Below, in pieces: positions 34,680 through 42,695 of a stretch of 64,000 bases of DNA. The notes beneath the pieces were generated by a model, which searched no databases, had not been told where the DNA came from, and worked only from the letters and a program-made list of their open reading frames with translations. Source of the DNA: Sandaracinus amylolyticus (GTDB lineage: Bacteria; Myxococcota_A; Polyangia; Polyangiales; Sandaracinaceae); contig NZ_CP011125.1 of assembly GCF_000737325.1 (NCBI RefSeq), positions 10,263,336 to 10,327,335 on the forward strand. The letters run 5' to 3'. Made by a program: the position numbers and the translations under genes. Numbering within the stretch: the first letter of the stretch is position 1; every line of letters begins with the position of its first letter.

Positions 34680-35855
34680 ATGGGCACGACGTTCGCGGTG
34701 AGCCGGGTGGAGCGCGCGGGATCGCCACTTCCGACGATCGACGCGCGCGATGCGATCGAGTCGCTCTCGCGATCGCGCGTCGAGGCGTGGTCGCGTCCAT
34801 CGTGGGCGGTCGCGCGCGCGTTCGAGTCGCGACCCGAGCTCGTCGATGGCGCGTGGGTCGAGCGCCACGTCGCGATCCACCCGTTCGTCGCGGCGGTGCA
34901 CGCGGCGTTCGACCAGCACCGGCCGCTCGAGCTGTCGCCGGACGCGGTGTGGCTCTGCATCGCGCAGGGCTTCGCGACGCACGTGCAGACGAACGCGGAC
35001 CGACTCCGCGCGCAGCTCGTGTCGCACGAAGGGCGAGAGACGATCGTGGTGCGGCGCGACGACTTCGTGCTCGGCTCGCCCGACAACCCGTGGCCCGAGG
35101 TGTTCACCGCGCTCTCGACGCAGGTCGCGGAGCGCACGGGGGATCTCCACGCGCTCGTGGTGAGCGACTTCTCGACCACCGACGCGACGTCGCGCGCGGC
35201 GAGCGAGATCGCGCTGCTCGCGGCCGCGCAGCCGTACTTCGGCTACCAGATGCACTCGCTTTGCGGCATCCCGGAGATCACGCTCACCGGGACGACCGAC
35301 GACTGGCGGGCGATCGAGCGACGCGCCGCCGCGCTCTCGCGCTTCGATCTCTCGTGGTGGACGGACGCGCTCGCGCCCGTGCTCGCGCAATTCACCCGCG
35401 CATCGCAGGGCGATGTCGACGTCGCGTTCTGGGAGTCGCTCTACAAGCTGAAGAACGCGTCGGGCGGCCCGTACGTGACCGGATGGATCAACGTGCTGCT
35501 CCCGTACGTGGGCGGGCGTGACGAGGCGCGCCGCGGGCGGTTCAGCAAGGCCGAGCTGGCGGGCGCGAGCAAGGCCGAGCGGGCGCGCGTGATCGCGGAG
35601 CTCCTCGCGCGCGACGCGACGATCCGCAATTCCGCGGTCGAGTCCTGGCAGCAGGGCCTGTCCTCGCCGCTCGGCGGAGGCCCGACCACCGACGCGTTGC
35701 CCTCCGGGCTCTCGTGCGTGCCCTTCCTCTGGAAGTTCCTCGCGACCGAGCACCGCATGGAATTCCTCGGCGGCTTCGTGGGCGTCGGGCAAGACCCCGC
35801 GACGATGCGGGTGCGACCCGAGCTCGGCTGGGCGGTGCGACCGGCGCCGCGCTGA
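34680..35855 (+). CDS. DUF4419 protein, copy 2
   Basis: This 391-residue paralogue starts 22 bases after copy 1. The shared regions are nearly identical (for example RFDLSWWTDALAPVLA and FTRASQGDVDVAFW), while an extra segment (GRFSKAELAGASKAERAR and on) explains the greater length. The arrangement is a tandem duplication in the same orientation. Same unknown function as copy 1. The two probably form one transcript. Confidence 0.8.
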   Translation: MGTTFAVSRVERAGSPLPTIDARDAIESLSRSRVEAWSRPSWAVARAFESRPELVDGAWVERHVAIHPFVAAVHAAFDQHRPLELSPDAVWLCIAQGFATHVQTNADRLRAQLVSHEGRETIVVRRDDFVLGSPDNPWPEVFTALSTQVAERTGDLHALVVSDFSTTDATSRAASEIALLAAAQPYFGYQMHSLCGIPEITLTGTTDDWRAIERRAAALSRFDLSWWTDALAPVLAQFTRASQGDVDVAFWESLYKLKNASGGPYVTGWINVLLPYVGGRDEARRGRFSKAELAGASKAERARVIAELLARDATIRNSAVESWQQGLSSPLGGGPTTDALPSGLSCVPFLWKFLATEHRMEFLGGFVGVGQDPATMRVRPELGWAVRPAPR

Positions 35856-35858
35856 CGG

Positions 35859-36107
35859 TCACGCCGCGGCCGCGAGATGGATCTCGCGCCCCTGCGCCGC
35901 CGACGACGCGAGCGCGAGACCGACCAACGTCAGCCGGCAGCGCACCGCGTCTGCGAGCCCGCGCACCTCGAGCCCGCGCAGCGCGGCGCGCGTCTCCTCG
36001 ACGCCGAGGTCCAGACGACGCGCGATGCGCTCCACGTTCGCCGGCCGATTCGCACGCGCGAGCTCGAAGAGGACCACCAGCACCGAGACCATCGTGTTCT
36101 TGTCCAT
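35859..36107 (-). CDS. Small winged-helix-like transcription regulator
   Basis: This 82-residue protein reads MDKNTMVSVLVVLFELARA and ERIARRLDLGVEETRAALRGLEVRGLAD, a helix-turn-helix followed by the recognition-wing style GLAD...LTLVGLAL seen in small winged-helix regulators. ATG 36107 is chosen because the extra 10 upstream residues of the longer frame are basic and unlike the fold. Its own promoter region carries several CTGAAC-type boxes, so autoregulation is plausible (inference). Confidence 0.55.
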   Translation of the reverse strand: MDKNTMVSVLVVLFELARANRPANVERIARRLDLGVEETRAALRGLEVRGLADAVRCRLTLVGLALASSAAQGREIHLAAAA

Positions 36108-36129
36108 GCGTCGGACCCTACCCGCGCAC

Positions 36130-36241
36130 CTGAACACGAGTCCAGTTTTGTGCGTTCAGTGCTCGCGGCTACTGAACATCGCGTCGAAGCTCTTGAATTC
36201 AGGCATGAATTCGCCTCGCTCACGGCGCGTGTGTGTTCAGT
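36130..36241. promoter_or_regulatory. Cluster of CTGAAC/GTTCAG operator-like boxes
   Basis: Four related boxes occur within 112 bases upstream of the small regulator: CTGAACAC (36130-36137), GTTCAGT (36154-36160), ACTGAAC (36171-36177) and GTTCAGT (36235-36241). The middle two form a perfect 7-bp inverted repeat with a 10-base spacer. Between them are two copies of TGAATTC 12 bases apart. These AT-richer motifs stand out in a high-GC sequence and could be binding sites for the adjacent winged-helix protein. Confidence 0.4.
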
Positions 36242-36602
36242 GGTCGTCTTCGTCGGGGAGATTTCCGCGCTCGGGCGCGAGCAGGATCGCTCGACCGGTG
36301 CGCTCCAGGAGGACGTTCCGCTCGATTTCCGCGTCGCGCAGCGCACGCCGCAGCTCCGAGCGCTCGTCGTCGCTCGTCGCGTTCGCGAGCGCGCCGCGCA
36401 GCTGCTCGACCTCGATCATGCGATCGACCTCCGGCGGCGCGCCGCCGACGCTCGCCGCGACGCGCGCGTCCATCCGCGCCTCCGCGGGCAGCCCCGAGAG
36501 ATCGTCGTCCTGCATCGGACGACCACGACCGCGCAGTCGATCGAAGACCCCGCGCGCTCTCGCCTCGCGGATGCGCGCTTCGATCAGATCGACCCACCGC
36601 AT
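36237..36602 (-). CDS. DUF1992 (DnaJ-C28-like conserved domain) protein
   Basis: This 121-residue protein has WVDLIEARIREARARGVFDRLRG.GRPM followed by a long charged helix with EIERNVLLER, the DUF1992 pattern also found in the mitochondrial DnaJ-like DNAJC28. It is cytoplasmic and the molecular role is not established. The ATG at 36602 fits the known N-terminus. The longer in-frame extension would overlap the RsgA gene. Confidence 0.8.
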   Translation of the reverse strand: MRWVDLIEARIREARARGVFDRLRGRGRPMQDDDLSGLPAEARMDARVAASVGGAPPEVDRMIEVEQLRGALANATSDDERSELRRALRDAEIERNVLLERTGRAILLAPERGNLPDEDDH

Positions 36603-36687
36603 GCGCAGAGCATGAGGCGCGCGGCGCGTCTCGTCAGCACGCGCCCACGTGGCCACGCGGCTTCGCGTCTCGTAGCCTGCGCGACGA

Positions 36688-37611
36688 ATGAGCGATCGGA
36701 TCACGGGGCGGGTGCTGCGCGCGACGGCGGGGTTCTTCCGCGTGCGCACCGCCGAGGGCGACGTCGAGTGCCGCATGCGCGGTCGCCTCAAGAAGGAGCG
36801 CGCGGACACCGATCTCGCGGTGATCGGCGATCTCGTCGCGATCGAGAAGAGCGGCGACACCGGGGTCATCGTCGAGGTCGAGCCGCGCGGGACGAAGTTC
36901 TCGCGGCTGCATCCGACCTCGCGCGGGCGTGCGATCGAGGACGTGCTCGTCGCGAACCTCGATCAGGTGCTGCTCGTGTTCTCGGCGAGCCTTCCGCGCA
37001 TGAACCCGCGGCTCGTCGATCGGTTCCTCGTCGTCGCCGAGCACAACGACGTCGCCGCGGTGATCGTCGCGACGAAGATGGACGAGCCCGAGGCGCACGA
37101 CGCGCGCGAGCGCTTCGGTGTCTACGAGCGCATCGGCTATCCGGTGCTCTACACGAGCGCGAAGGAAGGCGTCGGCGTCGACTCGGTGCGCGCGCGTCTC
37201 GCGGGGCGCATCTCCGCGCTCACCGGACCTTCCGGCGCGGGCAAGAGCAGCATGCTCAACGCGGTGCAGCCCGGGCTCGCGCTCGCGGTCGGCGAGATCG
37301 GCGACATGGTCCGCAAGGGTCGTCACACCACGCGCGTCGCCGAGCTGCATCCGCTCGAGGGCGCCGAGGACGGCTTCGTCGCGGACACGCCGGGCATCCG
37401 AGAGCTCGCGTCGTTCGCCATCCCGCCGCGCGAGCTCGCGCGCTGCTTCGTCGATCTGCGCCCGTTCCTCGGCGACTGCGCGTTCGGCGACTGCGTGCAC
37501 GATCGCGAGCCCGAGTGCGCGGTGCGCGCCGCCGTCGAGCGCGGCGAGATCGCGCCCGAGCGATACGACAGCTACCTGCGCCAGCTCCGGGGCGAAGATC
37601 TGCGCGCCTGA
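36688..37611 (+). CDS. rsgA: Ribosome small-subunit GTPase RsgA
   Basis: This 307-residue protein is a circularly permuted GTPase. It has an N-terminal OB fold (about 1-75) and G motifs in the permuted order, with TKMDE (G4) before GPSGAGKSS (G1) and DTPGIREL (G3). The RKGRHTT switch and a C-terminal zinc knuckle (CAFGDCVHDREPEC) complete the signature. It assists late 30S subunit maturation by releasing assembly factors. Divergent from the DUF1992 gene. Confidence 0.93.
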   Translation: MSDRITGRVLRATAGFFRVRTAEGDVECRMRGRLKKERADTDLAVIGDLVAIEKSGDTGVIVEVEPRGTKFSRLHPTSRGRAIEDVLVANLDQVLLVFSASLPRMNPRLVDRFLVVAEHNDVAAVIVATKMDEPEAHDARERFGVYERIGYPVLYTSAKEGVGVDSVRARLAGRISALTGPSGAGKSSMLNAVQPGLALAVGEIGDMVRKGRHTTRVAELHPLEGAEDGFVADTPGIRELASFAIPPRELARCFVDLRPFLGDCAFGDCVHDREPECAVRAAVERGEIAPERYDSYLRQLRGEDLRA

Positions 37612-37647
37612 CGTCGACGAGATACGCTGGTCCGCTGGAGGTGGGCC

Positions 37648-38853
37648 TTGCTCGGACGTCCCTGGACCGGCGCGATGATCACGACGACGCTCTCGCTGGC
37701 GCTCGTCTCGGGCTGCGACTGCTCGGGCGATACCGGTGGCGGTCCATGCGCGACCACGCCCGAGTGCGACGACGGCGAGGTGTGCGTCGAGGGGCGGTGC
37801 GCGCCTCGCGACGACGGCGGCGCGAGCGACGCGGCGATCACCGGCGACGCGATGCGGCCGACCGGCAACGACGCCGGGCCGTGCCGCGCGATCAACGCCG
37901 AGTCCACGGTGGAGTCGATCCCGGTCGACATCATCATCGTGATCGACAACTCGGGCTCCATGGACGACGAGGCGGCCGAGGTGCGCCGCAACATCAATCG
38001 CTTCGCCGAGATCATCGCGGCGAGCGGGCTCGACTATCGCGTCGTGCTCATCAGCCGCGAGGACGGCGACACCGGCGTGTGCGTCCCCGAGCCGCTCGGC
38101 TCCGGCGAGCCCGACTGCGCGAGCGGGCCCGAGGGACGCTTGCTCGCGATCCACGAGTCCGTCGGCTCGCACGACGCGCCCGACCTCGTGCTCGAGCACT
38201 ACCCCGAGTACCGCGACTTCCTGCGCGCCGAGGCCGCGAAGGTGTTCCTGTGGATCACCGACGACGAAGCGGACGAGTACACGGCCGACGAGTTCCGCGC
38301 CGCGCTCGCCGACCTCGAGCCTGCGGGGATGTTCGAGCGGACGATCCACGACGCGATCGTCGGGTTCTACGGCGACGCGCCCGCGGACTGGTCGGACGAG
38401 GACACCGGCACCTGCGACACGCTCGCGAACGTCGGCACGACCTACCTGCGCCTCGCGGCCTGTCTCACCGACGGCGATGCGCCGATCGCCGGCTGCATCA
38501 GCGGCAGCCGTGGGCGCGTCTGCGAGACCGACTGGACGGTGATCTTCGAGGACATCGCGCGCGGCGTCGTCGCGGGCGTGCCGGTCGTGTGCGAGTTCGA
38601 AGTGCCCGATCCGCCCGAGGGCCTCACGCTCGATCTCGACGCGATCGGCGTGACCTATCGCTCGGGCGACGCCGTGCGCGCCGAGCTGACCCGCGTGGAC
38701 GGAGCGGGTGCGTGCACTGCGAGCGGCTGGTACTTCGACGATCCCGTCGCGCCCACCACGATGTCGCTCTGCCCCGACGTGTGCCGCACGGTGCAGGCCG
38801 ATCCCGACGCGCGGCTCGACATCGCGCTGGGCTGCGATCCGCGCCTCGACTGA
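37648..38853 (+). CDS. Exported lipoprotein with VWA-like MIDAS domain
   Basis: This 401-residue protein is read from a TTG start (37648) with an excellent GGAGGTGG ribosome-binding site. It has a lipoprotein signal with lipobox LVSGC, a Cys-rich knot (CATTPECDDGEVCVEGRC) and an Asp/Ala linker. A VWA-like domain with MIDAS motif DNSGSMDDE (about residue 100) and FLWITDDEADEY follows. The rest is Cys-rich. VWA domains bind ligands through a divalent metal, suggesting a surface adhesion or scaffolding role. The C-terminus has several disulfide-like Cys pairs. Confidence 0.72.
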   Translation: MLGRPWTGAMITTTLSLALVSGCDCSGDTGGGPCATTPECDDGEVCVEGRCAPRDDGGASDAAITGDAMRPTGNDAGPCRAINAESTVESIPVDIIIVIDNSGSMDDEAAEVRRNINRFAEIIAASGLDYRVVLISREDGDTGVCVPEPLGSGEPDCASGPEGRLLAIHESVGSHDAPDLVLEHYPEYRDFLRAEAAKVFLWITDDEADEYTADEFRAALADLEPAGMFERTIHDAIVGFYGDAPADWSDEDTGTCDTLANVGTTYLRLAACLTDGDAPIAGCISGSRGRVCETDWTVIFEDIARGVVAGVPVVCEFEVPDPPEGLTLDLDAIGVTYRSGDAVRAELTRVDGAGACTASGWYFDDPVAPTTMSLCPDVCRTVQADPDARLDIALGCDPRLD

Positions 38854-38868
38854 GCGAGTGTCCAAGTC

Positions 38869-39130
38869 GCTCGCCGGCGCAGAGCCCTCCGTACGCGTGC
38901 GGCGCACGCTGCCGTGCGGGCGCTGCGCCAGCGAGCACTCCAGCTGGACTGATCGGCTCGCCCGCGCAGAGCCCTCCCGTACGCGTGCAGCGCACGCTGC
39001 CGTGCGGGCGCTGCGCCAGCGAGCACTCCAGCTGGACTGATCGGCTCGCCGGCGCAGAGCCCTCCCGTACGCGTGCGGCGCACGCTGCCGTGCGGGCCCT
39101 GCGCCAGCGAGCACTCCAGCTGGACTGATC
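38869..39130 (+). repeat. Three tandem 87/88-bp units downstream of the VWA lipoprotein
   Basis: The units begin with GCTCGCC at 38869, 38956 and 39044 and end with ACTGATC. They are nearly identical, differing by single substitutions and one indel. Each contains the hairpin GCGTGC-N3-GCACGC; in unit 2 the loop is AGC instead of GGC, so variation lies in the loop and the stem is kept. All three reading frames cross the units without a convincing protein. Their position right after a stop codon suggests a 3' structural element or minisatellite. Confidence 0.7.
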
Positions 39131-39158
39131 GGCACGCGGCGTGCGGAGCAGGGTCCGC

Positions 39159-40361
39159 ATGCACTTCGGAATCGCAGGAGAATCGCCGAGATCGCGCGTC
39201 GAGAGCGCGCGCTCCGCGATCGAGACCTGGTCGGCGACCGCGCGATGGAGGCACGGCGCTGCGGCGTGGTGGTCGCAGCGCGCGTCGCTCGCGAGCTCGC
39301 TCGTGGCGCTCGCGCTCGGCTGCGGAACGACGCCGAGCACCGAGCTCGACGCCACCGTCCCAGCTGCGCAGGACGCGGCGCGCGACGACGACGCGGGCGC
39401 GTCCGATCCGATCGACGCGAGCGCGCCTCCGACGTGTCCGTGCTTCGACGGCGAAGGCACGTACTGCGAAGCATCGATCGCCGCGCGCGCGGCCGCGGAG
39501 GGCTGCGTCGTCGGCGACGTGGGCGCCGAAGGAGCGCGTGTCTTCGCGTGCGACGCGTCGGGATGGCGCGCCGGCGAGGCGTGCGCGAACGGATGCGAGA
39601 TCGGCGAGAGCGGCGCGAGCGCAGCGTGCGCGCTGCCGGAGTGCGAGTGCTTCGTGCGGAGCGCGTGGTGCGGCGCGAGCGCCGCGCGTCACGGCCTCAC
39701 GCTCGACCCGCCGTGCCGCGTCCCGCTCGCGGCCGATCACGACGACGACGTGCTCGGGTGCGACGGCACGACGTGGATCGTGCAGAGCGAGTGCGAGGAG
39801 GGCTGCCACGAAGCGCCCACCGGCACCGCCGACGCGTGCAACGAGGATCGCGGAACGCCCGCGGATCCCGGCTGGCCCGACTGCCCGCACCGCGCGCTGC
39901 TGCACTACGGCATCCACCCCGAGGCCTCGGATCGCCTGCGCTGCGCCGGCATCACCGCGGACCGCATCACCCAGACGATCGGCAACGCGGCCGCCTCCGC
40001 GGGCTTCCACGCGTCCGACGGAACCGCCGACGGAATGCCGTACACCGCCGCGATCGATCTGCGCACGCGCGACATGAGCGAGAGCGAGATCCGCGTGCTG
40101 CTCGATCGCCTCGGCACCCACGGCTTCGCGGCGTGGTACCGCAAGCCGGGCAGCGACGGATGGCCCTCGAGCCAGGCGCCGCACATCCACGCGGTGTTCG
40201 CGGGCGTGCCGATGAAGTCGGAGCTGCGCAGCCAGGTGCGCGACTTCCTGCTCGGCCGGAACGGCCTCTCGTCGCACGATCCGTATCGGTTCTGGACCCC
40301 GAGCCCCGCGATCCTCGAGACCGTGCGGCTCCTCTACTCGCGCAACTACACGCCGCCGTAG
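39159..40361 (+). CDS. Lipoprotein with C-terminal M15/Hedgehog-like peptidase fold
   Basis: About 400 residues. A lipobox-type segment lies unusually far in (SLVALALGC), preceded by a long basic N-terminal region, so the true start is uncertain. A Cys-rich section follows. The C-terminal part has GFHASDG, TAAIDLRTR and PHIHAVFAG, the His...Asp...HxH zinc ligands of M15/DD-peptidase or Hedgehog-type folds. If active it would cut peptide crosslinks in peptidoglycan. I rate the fold as moderately supported. Confidence 0.55.
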   Translation: MHFGIAGESPRSRVESARSAIETWSATARWRHGAAAWWSQRASLASSLVALALGCGTTPSTELDATVPAAQDAARDDDAGASDPIDASAPPTCPCFDGEGTYCEASIAARAAAEGCVVGDVGAEGARVFACDASGWRAGEACANGCEIGESGASAACALPECECFVRSAWCGASAARHGLTLDPPCRVPLAADHDDDVLGCDGTTWIVQSECEEGCHEAPTGTADACNEDRGTPADPGWPDCPHRALLHYGIHPEASDRLRCAGITADRITQTIGNAAASAGFHASDGTADGMPYTAAIDLRTRDMSESEIRVLLDRLGTHGFAAWYRKPGSDGWPSSQAPHIHAVFAGVPMKSELRSQVRDFLLGRNGLSSHDPYRFWTPSPAILETVRLLYSRNYTPP

Positions 40362-40375
40362 TACCGTCGCCGGAC

Positions 40376-40771
40376 GTGGCATCCATCCGCTTCGACGACT
40401 CGCAGTTCCCGCTCGTCGTGACGGAGTGGCCCGACGGCGAGATCACCGACGCCGAGCTCGAGCAGTGGATCGCGAAGTGCACCGCTGGCTGGCCACGGGG
40501 CCGTCAGATCACGCTGCACCTCGGGATGCGCGCGACCGGGCTCACGTCGCTGCAGCGAAAGCGCATGAGCGAGTTCGCGAAGACGAACGAGCGCATGCTC
40601 GCGAAGGTGATCGTCGCGACCGCGATCGTCGCGGACTCGCCGGTCGTGCGCGGGATCATCACCGCGATCAACTGGCTCGCGCCTCCGCCCTACGCGCAGC
40701 GCGTGTTCGCGCGTCGCGGCGAGGCGGAGACGTGGCTGCGCGAGCAGCTCGCGGCCGATCGCGCCGCGTGA
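40376..40771 (+). CDS. STAS/SpoIIAA-like domain protein
   Basis: This 131-residue protein, from GTG 40376, reads FDDSQFPLVVTEWPDGEITDAELEQWI then ITLHLGMRATGLTSLQR and a final AEAWLREQL-like helix (AETWLREQL). This alternating beta/alpha pattern matches the SEC14/SpoIIAA-like STAS-fold proteins common in myxobacteria. The function is unknown; no anti-sigma or kinase partner is next to it. Confidence 0.6.
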   Translation: MASIRFDDSQFPLVVTEWPDGEITDAELEQWIAKCTAGWPRGRQITLHLGMRATGLTSLQRKRMSEFAKTNERMLAKVIVATAIVADSPVVRGIITAINWLAPPPYAQRVFARRGEAETWLREQLAADRAA

Positions 40772-40854
40772 GACGCGTTTTCGGGTCGCGGCTCGCGGCG
40801 TCTCGAGCACGAGCAAGCGGGGTGGGGGCCCGCGCGTCGTGTTTGGGGTGGCGG

Positions 40855-40880
40855 CCCCGATCCGGCTTCGCCGGTCGGGG
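40855..40880. terminator. Rho-independent-type hairpin between convergent genes
   Basis: CCCCGATCCGGC, TTC and GCCGGTCGGGG form a stem of about 11 bp with one mismatch. It lies between the ends of the convergent STAS-like gene (stop 40771) and the gene ending at 40894, so it may serve both. Confidence 0.5.
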
Positions 40881-40893
40881 GAGGGGCGCAAGC

Positions 40894-42141
40894 TCAGCGC
40901 TCTTCGACGTGGACGAGCGAGCTCCACGTCTCGAGCGCCCACTCGCGATCGTCGTCCTTCGTGATCACGACCGTGCCGAACGCGGCGTGCGCGCCGAGCG
41001 CGGCGTGCGCGTGGAGCTGCACGAGCCGCTGCCCGTCCTCTTCGCCGTCCGCGAAGCGCGCGACCGCGCGCAGCGGACCGCGATCGAAGCCCATCAGGTC
41101 GCCCTCGCCCTCGATCTCCGGGAGCGCAGCGAGCGTCTTGTCGCTGCTCGTCGTGCCCTCGACCTCGAGCGAGTTGAACCACACCGATCGCGACGCGTCC
41201 CACGCGACCCAGGTGCCGCGCTCTTCCCAGCGCTCCGCGAGCTCGCCGGGCACGCGCATCGACCAGCCGCCCGAGAGCGTCACGCGCACCGGGTTGCGGC
41301 GGTAGCCGATCGCCGCCGCGGGAGGCAGCGCGCTCGCGCGCAGGTGCACGCGCGTCGCGCGCAGCGAGTCCTCGCCGAGGCGCTCGAGCAGCTCGCTCTG
41401 CTCGCGCCACGGCCACTCGAGGTCGGGCGCGAGCGTCTGCCCACGATCGAGCCAGCCGAGGACGCGCTCGAAGAGCGCGCGCTCGGCGTCGAGGATCGGA
41501 GGGCGCCACCGCACGTCGATCCACATCGCCGCGATCGCCGCGTCGCGCAGCGTCTTCGCGGTCTCGCCGTGCTCCCACCACGGGAAGACGTCGATGCCGT
41601 CGCCGGGCGTGCGCGCGACGCGCTCGATCCACGCGACGTCGCGCGGTCCCATCGGCGTGGCGAGCACGCCCGGGTGCTCGAAGATCGTGCCCTCCGGCAG
41701 CGAGAGCTGCACGCCGCGGACGCCGCGCGCGTGAAGCGAGAGGATCTCCATCGCGGTGGTCGCGAGCCAGATCTTCGTCGCGTCCTCGAGCGCGCGGCGA
41801 TCGCGCGACTCGAAGTAGCCGCTCTCGTCCTCGACGTGATCCCACGCGATGCCGAGCGCGTCGCTCGCCGCGTGGAGCAGCTCCGCGACGTGCGCGTGGT
41901 AGCCGGGCCCCGCGGTGCCGGTGGTCGCCTCGACCACGATCCGGCCGCGCCCGACATCGATCACGCGCAGCGGCTCGGCCGCGGGATGGATCGCGAGCGC
42001 GAGCAGAGGTCGTCCGTCTTCGTCCTCGGCGCGGCTCGCGAGCGGCACGAACGCGCCTCCACGCGAGGTCGCGAAGGCCTCGATCGCATCGAGCGCGCCG
42101 CTCTCACGACACGCTCCACGCAGCAGGATCGCGGTGCCCAT
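40894..42141 (-). CDS. Hypothetical protein of unknown family
   Basis: This 415-residue soluble protein has no signal or TM. It is mixed alpha/beta with Trp-rich stretches (WPWREQSELLERLGEDSL, WEERGTWVAWDASRSVW). I do not recognise it. It stands alone on the minus strand between the STAS-like gene and the divergent Fur-family gene. Confidence 0.6.
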   Translation of the reverse strand: MGTAILLRGACRESGALDAIEAFATSRGGAFVPLASRAEDEDGRPLLALAIHPAAEPLRVIDVGRGRIVVEATTGTAGPGYHAHVAELLHAASDALGIAWDHVEDESGYFESRDRRALEDATKIWLATTAMEILSLHARGVRGVQLSLPEGTIFEHPGVLATPMGPRDVAWIERVARTPGDGIDVFPWWEHGETAKTLRDAAIAAMWIDVRWRPPILDAERALFERVLGWLDRGQTLAPDLEWPWREQSELLERLGEDSLRATRVHLRASALPPAAAIGYRRNPVRVTLSGGWSMRVPGELAERWEERGTWVAWDASRSVWFNSLEVEGTTSSDKTLAALPEIEGEGDLMGFDRGPLRAVARFADGEEDGQRLVQLHAHAALGAHAAFGTVVITKDDDREWALETWSSLVHVEER

Positions 42142-42239
42142 GGCGGCGCGAGCCTGACGCGCGCGCGTGCGCCGGTCGAGCCCGCCGCGCCACGCATTCC
42201 GTGGTAGGGTGCCCCGATCGTACGCACTGCGTTGGAACG

Positions 42240-42695
42240 ATGACTTCGAACACCACGATCTCGCGAATCGAGCGACGCTGCATCGAGAAGGGGCTTCGGA
42301 TGACCGAGCAGCGCCGCATCATCGCGCGCGTGCTCTCGGAGTCCGACGATCACCCGGACGTCGAGACCGTCTACGCGCGCGCGAGCGCGGTGGACAAGCG
42401 CATCGGGCTCGCGACGGTGTACCGCACGCTGCGCCTGTTCGAGGAAGCGAGCATCCTCGAGCGCCACGACTTCGGTGACGGCCGCGCGCGCTACGAAGAG
42501 GCGCCCGAGGAGCACCACGATCACCTGATCGACGTGCAGAGCGGGCGCGTCATCGAGTTCACGAGCCCGGAGATCGAGGCGCTCCAGAAGAAGGTCGCCG
42601 AGCAGCTCGGGTTCCGCCTGATCGATCATCGCCTCGAGCTCTACGGCGTGCCGATCGGCAGCGAGACCGAGGTCGATCCGCGCAAGAAGAGCTGA
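42240..42695 (+). CDS. Fur-family metalloregulator
   Basis: This 151-residue protein has an N-terminal winged helix (CIEKGLRMTEQRRIIARVL, GLATVYRTLRLFEEASILERHDF). The Fur dimer/metal domain follows with EEHHDHLIDVQSGRVIEF and a C-terminal HRLELYG. The CxxC structural-zinc cysteines are absent: the strand after HHDHLI reads DVQSG. This resembles alpha-proteobacterial Fur/Mur forms. It should bind iron (or manganese) and repress uptake genes. I start it at ATG 42240. Confidence 0.9.
   Translation: MTSNTTISRIERRCIEKGLRMTEQRRIIARVLSESDDHPDVETVYARASAVDKRIGLATVYRTLRLFEEASILERHDFGDGRARYEEAPEEHHDHLIDVQSGRVIEFTSPEIEALQKKVAEQLGFRLIDHRLELYGVPIGSETEVDPRKKS

Noticed and set aside
38869..39130. Tandem 87/88-bp units as a CRISPR array
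   Set aside because: Whole units are repeated with no unique spacers, and no cas genes are present.
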